From Chryseobacterium sp. E1 (GTDB taxonomy: Bacteria; Bacteroidota; Bacteroidia; Flavobacteriales; Weeksellaceae), in contig CP078104.1 of assembly GCA_019203745.1 (NCBI GenBank), positions 2,454,501-2,518,500 on the forward strand: a DNA stretch of 64,000 nucleotides. Reading direction: 5' to 3'. This document shows positions 39,110 to 49,455 of the stretch, piece after piece. The translations under genes and the position numbers were made by a program. Positions within the stretch are counted from its first letter, which is position 1. Every line of letters begins with the position of its first letter. Below the pieces are notes generated by a model. The model made no database searches, was not told the DNA's origin, and was given only the letters and a program-made list of their open reading frames with translations.

Positions 39110-39123
39110 TACGGAAAACCATA
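39110..39123. promoter_or_regulatory. Candidate response-regulator site at the ten-gene operon promoter
   Basis: TACGGAAAACCATA, a near palindrome that matches the perfect palindrome at 42070-42083 in 12 of 14 positions. Its centre (39116.5) lies 33 bases upstream of the centre of the -7 element, or about -43 from the predicted transcription start, a usual place for LuxR/NarL-type activators. Confidence 0.5.
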
Positions 39124-39138
39124 AAGAGGAGTATTTAA

Positions 39139-39169
39139 TAAAAAAACCTTCCAGGAATACTGAAAGGTT
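39139..39169 (-). terminator. Intrinsic terminator of the kinase/regulator operon
   Basis: On the minus strand AACCTT pairs with AAGGTT around TCAGTATTCCTGG, followed by TTTTT, 25 bases after the regulator stop at 39194. Confidence 0.65.
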
Positions 39170-39193
39170 ACTAATTTTTAAAAGTGAAGTAGG

Positions 39194-39854
39194 TTATATA
39201 ATACCAATGTCTTTACAGATGACAATGAGCTCTATATTATTTTTGGCACCGAGTTCAAAGCGAAGATCATTTAATCTTTTTCTATAGCGCTTTTACTATC
39301 CGGGGTTATTTTATTTTCTTTAAAATGTTGTTCAATTTCACCTTGCTTCCATCCTTTGGCAAGAAGTTCAATAAGGGTAACATCATATTCTGTAAACTCG
39401 AAGGAAGTGTTCGGATAGAATTTAAAATTTCCTGCGGAATAACCGTTTCGCCGGAAAAAACTTTCTTGATCGTACTTCTGAGATCTTTACCGTCATTTCT
39501 TCCTTTACTTACAAAACCATTGATGTTATGTACCTTAAACAGATCATCAATTATTTTAGGTTTCTTTTCTATGGAAAAAGCAATAATTTTCAAATTCGGC
39601 TGAATTTTTTTGACCTCTTCGATTAATTTTTGCCCGGAATTGATTTTTTGTTCTATATGATCTTTGTCAAAAGAAAGATCTGTAATCAATAAATCATATG
39701 AAGAATTGTTGGTAACTGCGGTTTTTATTTTTTGTAATGCTTCATCACAATAATTGACAAAATCATAATTTTGGATTTGTAATTCTGTAAGTGTATTGAC
39801 AACTCCCAGATTCCTGACTTCGTGATCTTCGGCTATAAGTACTTTTTTAAACAT
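39194..39854 (-). CDS. LuxR/NarL-type response regulator
   Basis: About 220 residues with frameshifts near 39415 and 39285. The receiver has KKVLIAEDHEVRNLGV, the phosphoacceptor Asp in YDLLITDLSFD, LKIIAFSIEKK and the lysine in INGFVSKGRND. The restored C-terminus reads ELLAKGWKQGEIEQHFKENK, then SAIEKRLNDLRFELGAKNNI, which has the shape of a LuxR-type helix-turn-helix (compare kGxsnkeIA...tVk.hr..I..KLg..n), ending CKDIGII. The ATG lies inside the end of the kinase gene, so the two are coupled. Confidence 0.82.
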
Positions 39855-41509
39855 ATTTTGTTTGTATTGGAATGGTTATTTGAATAATTAATCCACCTGT
39901 AGGATTTTTTTCAAAAGTAATATCTCCTCCGATGCTTTCAATACGGTTTTCCGTATTATGGATGCCTGTTCCTTTTGTAGGTCTAAATTATTAATCCCTA
40001 TACCATTGTCTGTATATCTTATTTTCAGACTGTCATTATCTTTTTCAAATTTTACTGAAGCTAATTTTGCCTGGCTGTGTTTTTTCATATTCACAAGAAT
40101 TTCTCGCAAAATGTAGTACAATTCAAGTTGGGTATTATAAGAAATGTTTTCCCAGATACTTTCTTTGTAACCTACCGGTAAAACTTTTTGTTCATTGGAA
40201 GAGTAGGAGGTAACCATATTGATAAAGCGTAATGCAAAATCTTTTTCTGCGATATTTTCATGGGAAATATCCCTGGATTCTTCATACATCTTTTCAATAT
40301 CATTAAGAATTTTTGTTTTGTCCATTTCAGGATTATTCTGAACATCAATCATCATGTGATAAAGCCCGTTAGCCACAACATCATGAACTTTTTTAGACAT
40401 TTTGAGTTGGGTGTTCTTAACTTCGATCTCTTTTTCTTGTTTTAGCAATTCTTTTTCTTGCTCTATGCGTTTTTTTCTTCTTCTAATCCAGAAAAAGATT
40501 CCAATTAAAGCTAAAAATAAAGCACTTATACCAATATTTCGATATAATAGTTGAATTTCTTTTTCGGTATTTTCTCTTTTAAGTTTTTCAGAATCATACC
40601 TTTCGAACGCAAACTGATTTTTAGATTTATTACGAGATGTTTGTAAACTATCAGATAGTTCCTGATGATTTTTGAAATAAACTTTTACTTTTTCTGGATT
40701 TTCTAGAGAAATAATTTTGCTTAATGCACTTAATCTATCATCAGGGCTTTTGTTTATTGAGGCGAAATGAAGCATTTTATTTGCATAAGACAGTGCTCTT
40801 TTGGGTTTTTAATTTCAAAATATTCGGTTAAATGTGAGTAAGAAGCAATTAACCCCAATTATCTTTTATGCTGTCCCTAACTTTTAATGCATCTAATAAC
40901 TCTTGTTCAGCATTATAATTTTTATCTTGAAGAAATTTGAAGTAGGCTTGATTATCATAAACTTTTGAATAAAGAATGGGGTGTTTTTTTAAATCTGAAT
41001 AATTAAGAATTCTATTAAAAGACTAATTGCAGAATCAAATTTTTTGAATAGCTAAAAGCAACAGCTTTATTATTTAGATGAGTCAGACTATCTACAGAAT
41101 TTTGCGAAAATTTTGCAGCAAGACTATAAAACTTTGCAGCCTTATTATATTCTTTAAGATTTTGAAAAGCGATACCTAAGCTATTATAATTAGAGGAAAG
41201 CTCATAAGAATCTTCTTTAATGTTTAAATATTTAATTGCAGAAAGACCTGTTTCTTGACTACCATAATAATCTCCATAGCCATTCTGTATAATGGCCATA
41301 TTTACGAGGCAATTACCTGCAAGCGAATTGTTGTTATTCTGAATAAAGTAATCTTTAGCTCTATTGAAGTATTTAAAGGCACTATCTTTTTCTGAGGCAT
41401 CTAAATACTCGTAAGCCATATTATAGTCTATTTCATCTGCTTTATTTCTGGTATTTTTATTACATGAAAATAAAACTGTAATTAATATTAAAAAGGCAAT
41501 GTTTTTCAA
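39847..41509 (-). CDS. TPR-containing lipoprotein-type sensor histidine kinase
   Basis: About 554 residues with at least four frameshifts (near 41035, 40975, 40855-40815 and 39985). N-terminal lipobox-like signal (LILITVLFSCNKN), then TPR repeats (AYEYLDASEKDSAFKYFNRA; LGIAFQNLKEYNKAAKFYSL; ALKVRDSIKDNWGLIASYSH), a membrane helix (IGISALFLALIGIFFWI), a coiled coil, the phosphoacceptor helix KKVHDVVANGLYHMM and an HATPase domain with IRYTDNGIGINNLD and GIHNTENRIESIGGDITF. This is the common Bacteroidota TPR kinase that pairs with LuxR-type regulators. Confidence 0.85.
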
Positions 41510-41523
41510 TTAGTTTTTATGTT

Positions 41524-41561
41524 AAAAATAATAAAAAAAGCGAAAGAAGTAGATCTTTCGC
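41524..41561 (-). terminator. Intrinsic terminator of the small Thr/Pro-rich protein gene
   Basis: On the minus strand GCGAAAG pairs with CTTTCGC, followed by TTTTTTT, nine bases after the stop at 41570. It separates that gene from the kinase gene starting at 41509. Confidence 0.75.
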
Positions 41562-41569
41562 CTTAATTA

Positions 41570-41758
41570 TTATTTTTTTGGAGGTGGAGTTTGTCCTGTT
41601 TCCCCTCCAGTATCTCCTCCAGTTGAGTCACCTGGATCTGCGGGACTATTTTGAACCTGTACTATCCCTGTTGTCTGGTTGTTATCAGTTGTTGTTACTG
41701 TATTTGCGTTATTATTTGAAAATGCTAGCCCTAGTAGCATTAGAATGAACTGTATCAT
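41570..41758 (-). CDS. Small exported Asn/Thr/Pro-rich protein
   Basis: 62 residues, intact. A hydrophobic start (MIQFILMLLGLAFSNNN) is followed by a low-complexity tail rich in Asn, Thr, Gly and Pro (TTTDNNQTTGIVQVQNSPAD), ending TPPPKK. It looks like a small secreted or membrane-tethered peptide. It is a single gene with its own terminator, lying immediately upstream of the sensor kinase. No family recognised. Confidence 0.55.
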   Translation of the reverse strand: MIQFILMLLGLAFSNNNANTVTTTDNNQTTGIVQVQNSPADPGDSTGGDTGGETGQTPPPKK

Positions 41759-41876
41759 TGCCTAAAAAGTTTTAAGATTTTTGAAAAATTTTCTTCCTCT
41801 CGAGGGTTTAATCCCGAGCAGTACACGATTAAAATTTCGAAGCGCTTCTTAATTTTTAGGGAAGTGAACCATCAAA

Positions 41877-41925
41877 AACGGAGGAGAAACATCTGCTTCC
41901 CAATCCGGAGTTTTCCTCCGTTTTA
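41877..41925. other. Hairpin-forming inverted repeat in the 41759-42133 gap
   Basis: AAAACGGAGGA and TCCTCCGTTTT form an 11-bp stem around a 27-base loop. It lies between the divergent small gene (41758) and the gene at 42134. T-runs are short, so it may be a terminator or a structured leader. The rest of this gap holds a triple GTTTTTGGAAA-like repeat (42030-42060) and the palindrome at 42070. Confidence 0.45.
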
Positions 41926-42069
41926 TCTGGTGATTTTGAAATCAGTTTTGTAAATTTGTTTTTGTAATGTTTTGTATCTCACTGATCTCTGATGCAAAGA
42001 TGCAGCGGAAAAGAGGGTAAGGGTTAGAAAGTTTTTGGAAAGTTTTTGGAAAGTTTTTTCGGTGAGACG

Positions 42070-42083
42070 TACGGAAATCCGTA
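42070..42083. promoter_or_regulatory. Perfect palindrome TACGGAAATCCGTA, candidate response-regulator site
   Basis: The only perfect copy of this site in the window. Its centre is 33 bases upstream of the centre of a near-consensus -7 element (TAATTTTC, 42106-42113) that precedes the gene at 42134. The related copy at 39110 has the same spacing. Confidence 0.55.
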
Positions 42084-42133
42084 ATGTTTTTGATTTAAAA
42101 CTTTATAATTTTCGCAATAATAACCTATGAAAT

Positions 42134-42954
42134 ATGTCAGAATTTTTACCCCATAAGAAAAGGTTACTGGAGGAAGTCTATGAGAAAGCTTCACAGGAAG
42201 CTACAGAGCAATCATTCAGTGGTATTTTAAAATCTTTGGAAAGATCATTACTAGATGATTTTAAGATTACGTTGAGCTATCGTACATTTGAAACATACTA
42301 TAAATCGATTGTAGAAAACGAAGAAGATTATAATATTAAAAGGTCAACACTTAATGATCTGAGCATATATTTAGGATATGAAAATTTTAAAAGCTATTGT
42401 TTAGGTTGGAAAACGATTGAGCATACAATACAACAAGCCATTTCAAAAATTGTTATAACTATTATTAACAAACCTTTGCTTGTAATGCCTGATTTTATAA
42501 AACAAAATGGATTTGGTATTGCCGGAATACTTATTATAGGTAGCGTTTTACTAGGAAACTACAAACTGCCTAAAGAAGGAAAATATATAAAAAGGAGGGA
42601 GGTATTGGATTAGGATTATTCAGTGATTCGATGGTAGATAGAAACTGTATGTATTGGGATGGGACTGAATATAAGATAACATCCTGTGAGGATAGAAATC
42701 CTCATCGTGAAATTATTCCTATTGATACCATAAAACTTAACTATTTTAAAAAGATTACCAGACCTGATACATTAACTGTGAAAAATGCTTTAGGAAAAGT
42801 CTGGTATTCAAAATCAGATAATGTCGTAGAATTTTTTACTATGGATGGAGTTAATCCGGATAATGACAAAGGGTTATTGATTGCAACAAAGCATATGTTG
42901 CGTAAACATGCCGGGGACAGTACCAAACAATTTATTGATTTTCAGCATCCATAA
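42134..42954 (+). CDS. Single-pass membrane protein of unknown function
   Basis: About 273 residues with one frameshift near 42598. The N-terminal 110 residues are soluble and helical (ITLSYRTFETYYKSIVENEE, then STLNDLSIYLGYENFKSYCL), a pattern I have the impression is common in flavobacterial proteins and recalls a small DNA-binding or signalling domain, though I cannot name it. One membrane helix (FGIAGILIIGSVLLGNY, about 138-154) leads to an extracytoplasmic part (RNCMYWDGTEYKITSCEDRN). Preceded by the palindrome at 42070. Confidence 0.6.
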
Positions 42955-42980
42955 AAAAGCGAAGATCTCTCTCCGCTCTA
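42955..42980. terminator. Bidirectional terminator between the 42134 gene and msrA
   Basis: AAAAAAGCGAAGA pairs with TCTCTCCGCT with one mismatch; on the minus strand it is followed by TTTTTT, so it serves msrA best. Confidence 0.55.
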
Positions 42981-42982
42981 TA

Positions 42983-43536
42983 TTATTCTGCATTCAGCAT
43001 TCCAAGTTCTCCGAAATGCTTTTTAAACTTCTGTATTTTAGGCCCTACAACAGCACTGCAGTATGGCTGTGTAGGATTTTCGTTATAATATCCCTGATGA
43101 TATTGTTCTGCAGGCCAGAATTTATCGAACTTCGTTAATTCTGTCACATAAGTTCCCGGCCATCTTCCTGATTCCTGGGAGGCTTTGATGGCTTCTTCAG
43201 CTTTGGCTTTTTCAGCATCGTCTTTATAGTAAATAACGGAACGGTATTGGGTTCCTATGTCGTTGCCCTGTCTGTTCAGTTGGGTAGGATCGTGCAGGAA
43301 GAAAAATACATCCATCAATTGTTCATAGGAAATAACTGCCGGATCATAAGTGATCTGTACTACTTCAGCATGCCCCGTTTCTCCGGTACATACTTCCTGA
43401 TAGGTCGGGTTATCTTTATGACCTCCTGAATAGCTGAAATAGCTGATTGAACGCCCTTCAGCAAATTGAAACAGCTTTCCACACACCAGAAACATCCGCC
43501 TCCGAAGGTGATCTGTTCTAAATTATTGTTGTCCAT
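42983..43536 (-). CDS. msrA: Peptide-methionine (S)-S-oxide reductase
   Basis: About 184 residues with frameshifts near 43468 and 43425. The active-site motif GGGCFWCVESCF is at residues 12-23, followed by the restored AYSGGHKDNPTYQEVCTGET and the conserved EVVQITYDPAVISYEQLMDV, HDPTQLNRQGNDIGTQYRSV and EYHQGYYNENP-type region (QYHQGYYNENPTQPYC). I start at 43536 (MDNNNLEQITFGGG); an in-frame upstream ATG at 43620 would add a hydrophobic leader, so an exported form is not excluded. It repairs oxidised methionine. Confidence 0.93.
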
Positions 43537-43759
43537 TTTTGGGTAATTATATTGTTTACAGTATTTTCTTTTGCTCCAAATGTTGCAGAAAATGCTGATC
43601 AAAAATAAGAAAAACTTCATGGATTTTACTACGAAGCCAATGAATTGTTTTCATAGATAATACTAATGATGATAGCTGATATTGAACTCTTTCTTAGCCC
43701 TGAAGAAATGAATAAAATAAATGAGCGCATTTGCAGTGATTACAATGCCTTTCTAACAT

Positions 43760-43788
43760 AAAAAGCTACCTAAACGAGATAGCTTTTG
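43760..43788. terminator. Bidirectional terminator after the ROK kinase gene
   Basis: AAAAGCTA and TAGCTTTT form an 8-bp stem with an 11-base loop and a following T-rich stretch on the minus strand. The 43537-43759 gap holds only a chance-looking 31-codon frame. Confidence 0.65.
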
Positions 43789-43806
43789 TTATAATCAGTG
43801 GTCCAG

Positions 43807-44774
43807 TTATTTTTCCCAGACTAAAGCACTTGCTCCAAGAATGGCAGCATCAGCTTCGTCCAGTTCACTGAATACCAGTTTTACTTTATTTCTGAAGATC
43901 GGAAGAAGGTTTCTTTCCATATGGAGTTTAGCCGGCTTTAAGATAAAATCTCCCGCCTTGATCACTCCGCCAAATAAAAGAATGGCTTCCGGTGAGGAGA
44001 ACATCACAAAATTGGCCAATGCTTCACCCAGTTTTTGTCCGTATATCTGAAAACCTCTTTGGCAATAGGATCATCTTGCATTGCACATTCATATACGGTT
44101 TTAGAATTGATTGCGTCTTCCGGATATTGGTTCAGCATAGATTCCGGGAACTCTGCTCTCATTTTCTTGGCAGTGATTGTAATTCCTGTAGCAGATGCAT
44201 AGGCTTCCAGACTTCCTTCAGATCCTGTACTCCAATGTTTTCTTCCGCCCGGTTTTACAATCGTATGTCCCAGTTCTCCGGCAAAACCGTCATGTCCATA
44301 GATCAGACTTCCGTTAGCGATAATTCCGCTGCCTACGCCGGTTCCCAGGGTAATCATAATGAAATCTTTCATTCCTCTTGCCGCACCGAAAAGCATTTCT
44401 CCCAAAGCGGCAGCATTGGCGTCGTTGGTTACGGTACAAGGTAGATTAAACTTTGCCGTCATCAGTTCTGCAAAAGGAATTACCCCTTTCCATGGCAGGT
44501 TAGGAGCCAGCTCAATGGTTCCTTTGTAATAGTTGGCATTGGGTGCGCCTACTCCTATTCCGTCGAAGTGCTTTTCTGTACCATGTTTTTCCATCAGTGG
44601 ATATACATGTTCATATAGAGCATCGATGAAATCTTCTACTCTGTCATAGGCATCTGTTTTAAGATTACCTTTATCCAGAACTTCTCCACGGTGGTTTACA
44701 ATTCCGAACTTTGTATTGGTTCCGCCGATGTCAACTCCAAGGGCAACTTGTTTTGATAAATCTATTAATGACAT
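43807..44774 (-). CDS. ROK-family glucokinase-like sugar kinase
   Basis: About 322 residues with one frameshift near 44040. The N-terminal ATP motif is LGVDIGGTNTKFGIVN, followed by the sugar-binding VTNDANAAALGEMLFGAARG, the loop IMITLGTGVGSGIIANGSLI and the ROK GHTIVKPGG, though the usual zinc-binding CxCGxxGCxE is replaced by GRKHWSTGSEGSLEAYAS. Loss of these cysteines occurs in several Bacteroidota glucokinases. C-terminal LANFVMFSSPEAILLFGGVI completes the fold. It stands alone. Confidence 0.88.
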
Positions 44775-44851
44775 TCTATTATTAAATTCTAAGGTCTAAA
44801 ATTATAAAAAAGATTGTATTAATGGATTATTAACTGAGTTTTATTTAAGGT

Positions 44852-46061
44852 TTAAGCTGTTTTTACCGCTTTTTTCTTTCTTCGTCCCCACCAGATCATA
44901 AACCCGGTTACCGGAAGAGAAGCACAGATAAGACTTACTATAAAAGCAATGATCTTGGTAGGAAGTCCTAAAATAGCCCCTACGTGAATGTCATAATTGG
45001 CATTGACTACTTTTTCTCCGAAATTTTTGTCTTTCGGATCATGCGTATGAAGCAGATCTCCTGAGTTTTCATCAAAAATAAGGCTGCTGCTCTTGTGATA
45101 AGAATAGGTAAGGTGCTTTACATAAACCTCAAAGTTGGGATGTTCATGATCATCCATATGCTCATGTCCAAGGTCGATTGCGAAACCGTAAGAATCCGGG
45201 TATTTTTCTTTGACAGTATTGATGATTTTATCAAGAGTTCCTTCTGTTCTCAGTTCCACAGGAGCTTTTGTCTTGATGTGAGAGAAGTCAGGGTATTTGG
45301 TTTCTCCGCCTGAAAAGATCACATAGATCATTGCCTGCACCACAAAGAAAGCATAGAAAAGTCCTGTAATAGAAAAGATCAGTGCAAAAATGGACGCATA
45401 AAAGCCTAAGACATTATGAAGATCGTAGTTCTTTCTTTTCCAGCTTTTGACATTCTTCCACTTAAAAGAAAAACGCTGTTTCCTTGCTGCTTTGTTCTTA
45501 GGCCACCATAAAACGATTCCTGTTATCAGCATGATCACAAAAATGATCACCGGTATTCCCACTACATAAGTTCCCCAGTCCTGTTTCAGAAGAAAGCTCC
45601 AGTGGATCATTTTTACAATATTGAAAAAGCCGTTCTTTTCATCATAAACCCTCAGAACTTTTCCGGTATATGGATTTACATAAGCCTGTTTATAAACCGG
45701 AAATTCATCAAAGTAGTTCCATGCTTTTGTATTGTGCTCATACCAGAAGAACATATAGGACATTTTCTTATCAATAGGGATATTGACCCAATGGATGGGA
45801 TATTTTTCCTTTACCTGATCCGCAACCGCTTTCTCCATCACTCTGATAGGAAGGATCTGCTTTTGCTCAATATTCTGTTCATTATGGTAAATGACGTCTT
45901 TCCGGGTGAAGTTTTCTACCTCATCTTTAAAGACATACAGTGCACCGGTAATGGAAATAATAAAGATCAGAAATCCAATTCCCAACCCAAACCACAGGTG
46001 GAGCCTGGAAGACCACTTTTAAAGAAACCCGGCTTTTTTTATGATGATGCTTTTTCTTCAT
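44852..46061 (-). CDS. PepSY-associated membrane protein (first copy)
   Basis: About 403 residues with one frameshift near 46015. The His-rich start MKKKHHHKK is shared with the paralogue at 48220. It has four membrane helices: FLIFIISITGALYVFKDEV, IPVIIFVIMLITGIVLWWPK, FYASIFALIFSITGLFYAFF and IIAFIVSLICASLPVTGFMI, the motifs KNYDLHNVLGFYAS and ITGIVLWWPKNK of the PepSY-TM family, and histidines (MIHWSFL, DLHNVLG, DIHVGAI) that could bind heme or metal. These proteins are often coupled with siderophore receptors and thought to act as ferric reductases. Last gene of the iron operon. Confidence 0.88.
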
Positions 46062-46112
46062 AGTACAATAGACAGTTGAGCAAAGATATGCTATAATTCT
46101 TATTTAGTTTAA

Positions 46113-48220
46113 TTAAAATTTATATTCAATCATGAATGTACCTCTCAAGCCTGCAGAATTGGTGAAATCACTGTCTCTTGCTGCCCACCATGCAATGGCA
46201 GGTTGATATTGCCTGTTCAGAAGGTTCTCGATGCCTAAAGAGATTTTCCAGTTACGGTTGACCTCATAGCCTGATTTAAAATTGAAAACGGTATAATCCG
46301 GTACAAAGCCTTCTCCATATGCAAATACTCCTTTAGCATTCGGAGTAAAACGATCCTGTTGGAAAGAATGAAGCATATCAAAGCCAATAGATAATGTAGG
46401 TATTGGTTTTCCCTGGATATACGCCAGTACTTTAGGCGCTGAGATTCTGCTGTTGTTGATCTTCGAAGAGTAGTCGCCATCATCTTTCGGAGAGGTGATC
46501 CCTTCCATCCAGCTATAGCTTCCCCGAACTGTAGCCATTTTGCAGGGGTGAAATGCAGGAACCCTTCTACACCATACACAATTTCCGGAGACCTCTGGAT
46601 CATTAATGCCCTGTCTGCACTTTGAACGAATGTTGCCCCAAGTTTGGATGTACTTACATAAGAAGTCAATTCATAATGAAGCCAGTTGGAAAGCTGTCCT
46701 GTAGCACCTAATTCGTAGTTGTTGACAATGATCGGTTTTGTTTCAAGGCTTTTAATGGTTTCAGATGTTGAGGTTCTTAAGATCCTTCCGAGCTCATTGA
46801 TGGAGTAGGCCTGTGAGAAACTTGCAAAAAGATTGATGTATGGCTCGATATTATAACGTATTCCTATATTTCCTACTAAAGCATTATAACTCAGTTTTCC
46901 TCCTTCTACCGGAATACTCTTCGTAAATGTACCGTCATTTTTAATGACAGAAAGTGTATTGAAATCATCTACATTGACTCTGATATTTTCATAGCGAAGC
47001 CCTCCTTTGATGGTCAGCTTTTTAAAAAGATCAATTTTTGCCAGTACAAACGGAGCGATATTGGTCATACTCATATTGGGTGTCCAGAACCGGCCGTCTT
47101 CCAGTTTCTGTACAGTCTGATCATTCAGGATATCTGCTCCGTAGATAATTTCTCCCTGCGAATTTTGGGAATTCCACAATTGGGTATCAAAATTGAAGCG
47201 GGCTCCCACTTTTTGGAAAGAACATTGGATTGACCGCCATTAAAGAACGTATCACTGTATCCGTAAACGGTTTTAAAATCCTGATAATAAAGATTGATGT
47301 TTAATGAAGTTCCTGCAAACAGGTTCTTATTGTCATAGCTTACTCTGATATTATGGTTCTTTGGTGTTCCTTGCGGTGTTGTTTCAAGACTTTTTCCTTC
47401 TCCCTCTCCAATCGTAGGTTTAATGCCGTATTTTCCGGTGCTTAAACCGACATTAAGATCTGATCTGGAAGAATATCCGATATAGGAAGCTTCAATTCTT
47501 TGATTGTCATTGATATCATAGCCCAATTTCAGCATCCCGTTGTAATTATCCATACGGGCTGTACTGTAAGTAGGACTTAGCAATACTCCGTCTGCATCTT
47601 TCATATAGCCGGTTCTTTCATAAGCTAATGAAAGGGTGTAATCGAATTTTTGATTTTTCCCGATAAAAGCTGGCTTGCTCTTACGCCTAAAGTGCCGCCG
47701 TAAAGCTGTCCTGTAAGACCTATCTGTGAAATTCCGGAGATTTTTTTATCTGTTTTATTTCTCTTTGTAATATAATTGATGATCCCTCCGTCTGCTCCGT
47801 TACCATAGATGGAAGAAGCCCCTTTGATCACCTCAATTCTTTCGATGGCTGAAGGGTCAATAGTCCTTAAATCTCTTGCTCCGTTACGAAGTGGAGTAGA
47901 CTGTGGAATTCCATCAATCAAAACCAAAACCTGGCGACCTCTTAATGTCTGTCCGGAATTGGAAGTCTGTCCGGAATTGGTTCCTAAACTGGGTACCGTA
48001 TACTGCAGGATGCTTGTGATATCAGAATTCACCGTCAGCTGAGACTGAATCTGTTTTTCTGCTACAATAGTAACAGAGCTTGGAACCTCTTTGATATTTT
48101 CCTTTTTCCTTGAGGCTGTCATCACGATTTCCTCAACATTTTTGGTTTGTAAACTATCTTTAACCTGTGCAAAAACGGTAGTGGTTCCCAGGCAGGCAGC
48201 TGATAAAAGCGCTTTTTCAT
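46113..48220 (-). CDS. TonB-dependent outer-membrane receptor (second in operon)
   Basis: About 702 residues with at least four frameshifts (near 48210, 47632, 47212-47150 and 46530). A signal peptide (MKKALLSAACLGTTTVFAQ) and TonB-box-like VEEIVMTASRKK lead to a plug domain (PSSVTIVAEKQIQSQL, LRGRQVLVLIDGIPQSTPLR, RIEVIKGASSIYGNGADGGI). A 22-strand barrel of FecA/FhuA type follows, ending GLRGTFMIEYKF with the terminal aromatic residue. Its start overlaps the PepSY stop by TAATG. Substrate is probably a ferric siderophore or heme, by context. Confidence 0.88.
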
Positions 48221-49420
48221 TATATTTTCTTTCCTTGTTTTCTTTCTTTTTCCCCACCAGATCAAAAATCCGGTTACCGGGAGTGAGGTGCAGATGAGGC
48301 CGGCTATAAACCAGATGATTTTTCCAAACAGCCCAAAGTAGGAGCCGGTATGGATATCATAATTGGCATTTGCATATTTTTCTGCGTTGTTCAGTTTTTG
48401 ATGAGGTTTATGGGCTAATAGTTTTCCTGAGTATTTATCAAAAGTTAAAAGATTTCTTTCGCTGAATCTTCCTTCCTGTCCGTAAATGGTTACCGGAAGG
48501 TTTTTAAGGTCTTTTCCTTTTTATTCTTTCCGTTTAAAGAAATTCTGAAGCTTGATGAACCGGCATACAGCTTCCTGGTCTGAAGGACAGCAATATCAAA
48601 CACTCCATTATTCTTTGCCAACAGGGAATCCGGAGATTTGATCTTTTTCTTTGGGAAGATCCACTGATCCCGATAAGGCTAGATTGAATGTGTTTTTTAC
48701 ATAAGGATAGGCAAAATAAATCCCGGTAATGCTCATCAATAATGCGATGAATGAAGCATAAAACCCAAGTACATTATGAAGATCATAGTTCTTGCGCTTC
48801 CAGCCTTTCACATTTTCCCAGTTGAACCGGAAGCGGCCTTTTCTTGCATTTTTATTTTTAGGCCACCACAGAATAATCCCTGTGATCAGCATACAAATGA
48901 AAAGCACGGTCGGAATTCCCACCACATATTTTTCCCCAGTCGGAATTGAGCAGAAGCCCCCAATGGATGTATTTTAAAATATTGAAGAAATCATATTTCT
49001 CGTTATATACGGCAAGAATTTCCCCGGTATACTGATTGACGTAGATCTGTTTATTGATGAGAACCTCCTGAAAATAATTCCAGCCCTTTTTATTTTTTTC
49101 ATAATACAGGAAGCGGTAGGATTTACTTTTATCTAAAGGGATTTCTACGGAAGTCAGCGGGTATTTTTCATTAAGTTCCAGGGTTACCTTTTCCCGGAGA
49201 AGCCCAATGGATAACGGGTTTTTGCCGGAATCTTCATTTTTACATAAATAGCTTCTTTACGCAGAATATTCTGTACTTCATCTTTAAAAACATATAAAGT
49301 CCCCGTAAGAGAGACTATGAAAACGATAATACCAACAGATAAGCCCAACCACAAATGCAGTTTGGCAGACCATTTCTTTGCTGGAGAAACTTTCTTTTTA
49401 TGATGATGTTTCTTTTTCAT
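48220..49420 (-). CDS. PepSY-associated membrane protein (second copy)
   Basis: About 400 residues with at least four frameshifts (near 49205, 48930, 48520 and 48245). Same layout as the copy at 44852: MKKKHHHKKKVSPAKKWSAK, LSVGIIVFIVSLTGTLYVFK, KYIHWGLLLNSDWGKYVVGI, MLITGIILWWPKNKNARKG, KNYDLHNVLGFYASFIALL and the end LICTSLPVTGFLIWWG. The two copies are clearly paralogues (KNYDLHNVLGFYAS is identical). The gene is translationally coupled to the receptor downstream (stop and ATG overlap) and follows the receptor at 49456 by 35 bases. Confidence 0.85.
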
Positions 49421-49455
49421 AGAAAAGTTAACCCCTGAGGGGCTAACCTGTATTT

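Noticed and set aside
40260-40445. Opposite-strand frames within the TPR kinase and other minus-strand genes
   Set aside because: They are antisense shadows of genes with clear family motifs.
43666-43761. 31-codon frame MMIADIELFLSP...FLT
   Set aside because: No ribosome binding site or promoter, and its end runs into a terminator stem; probably chance or a remnant.
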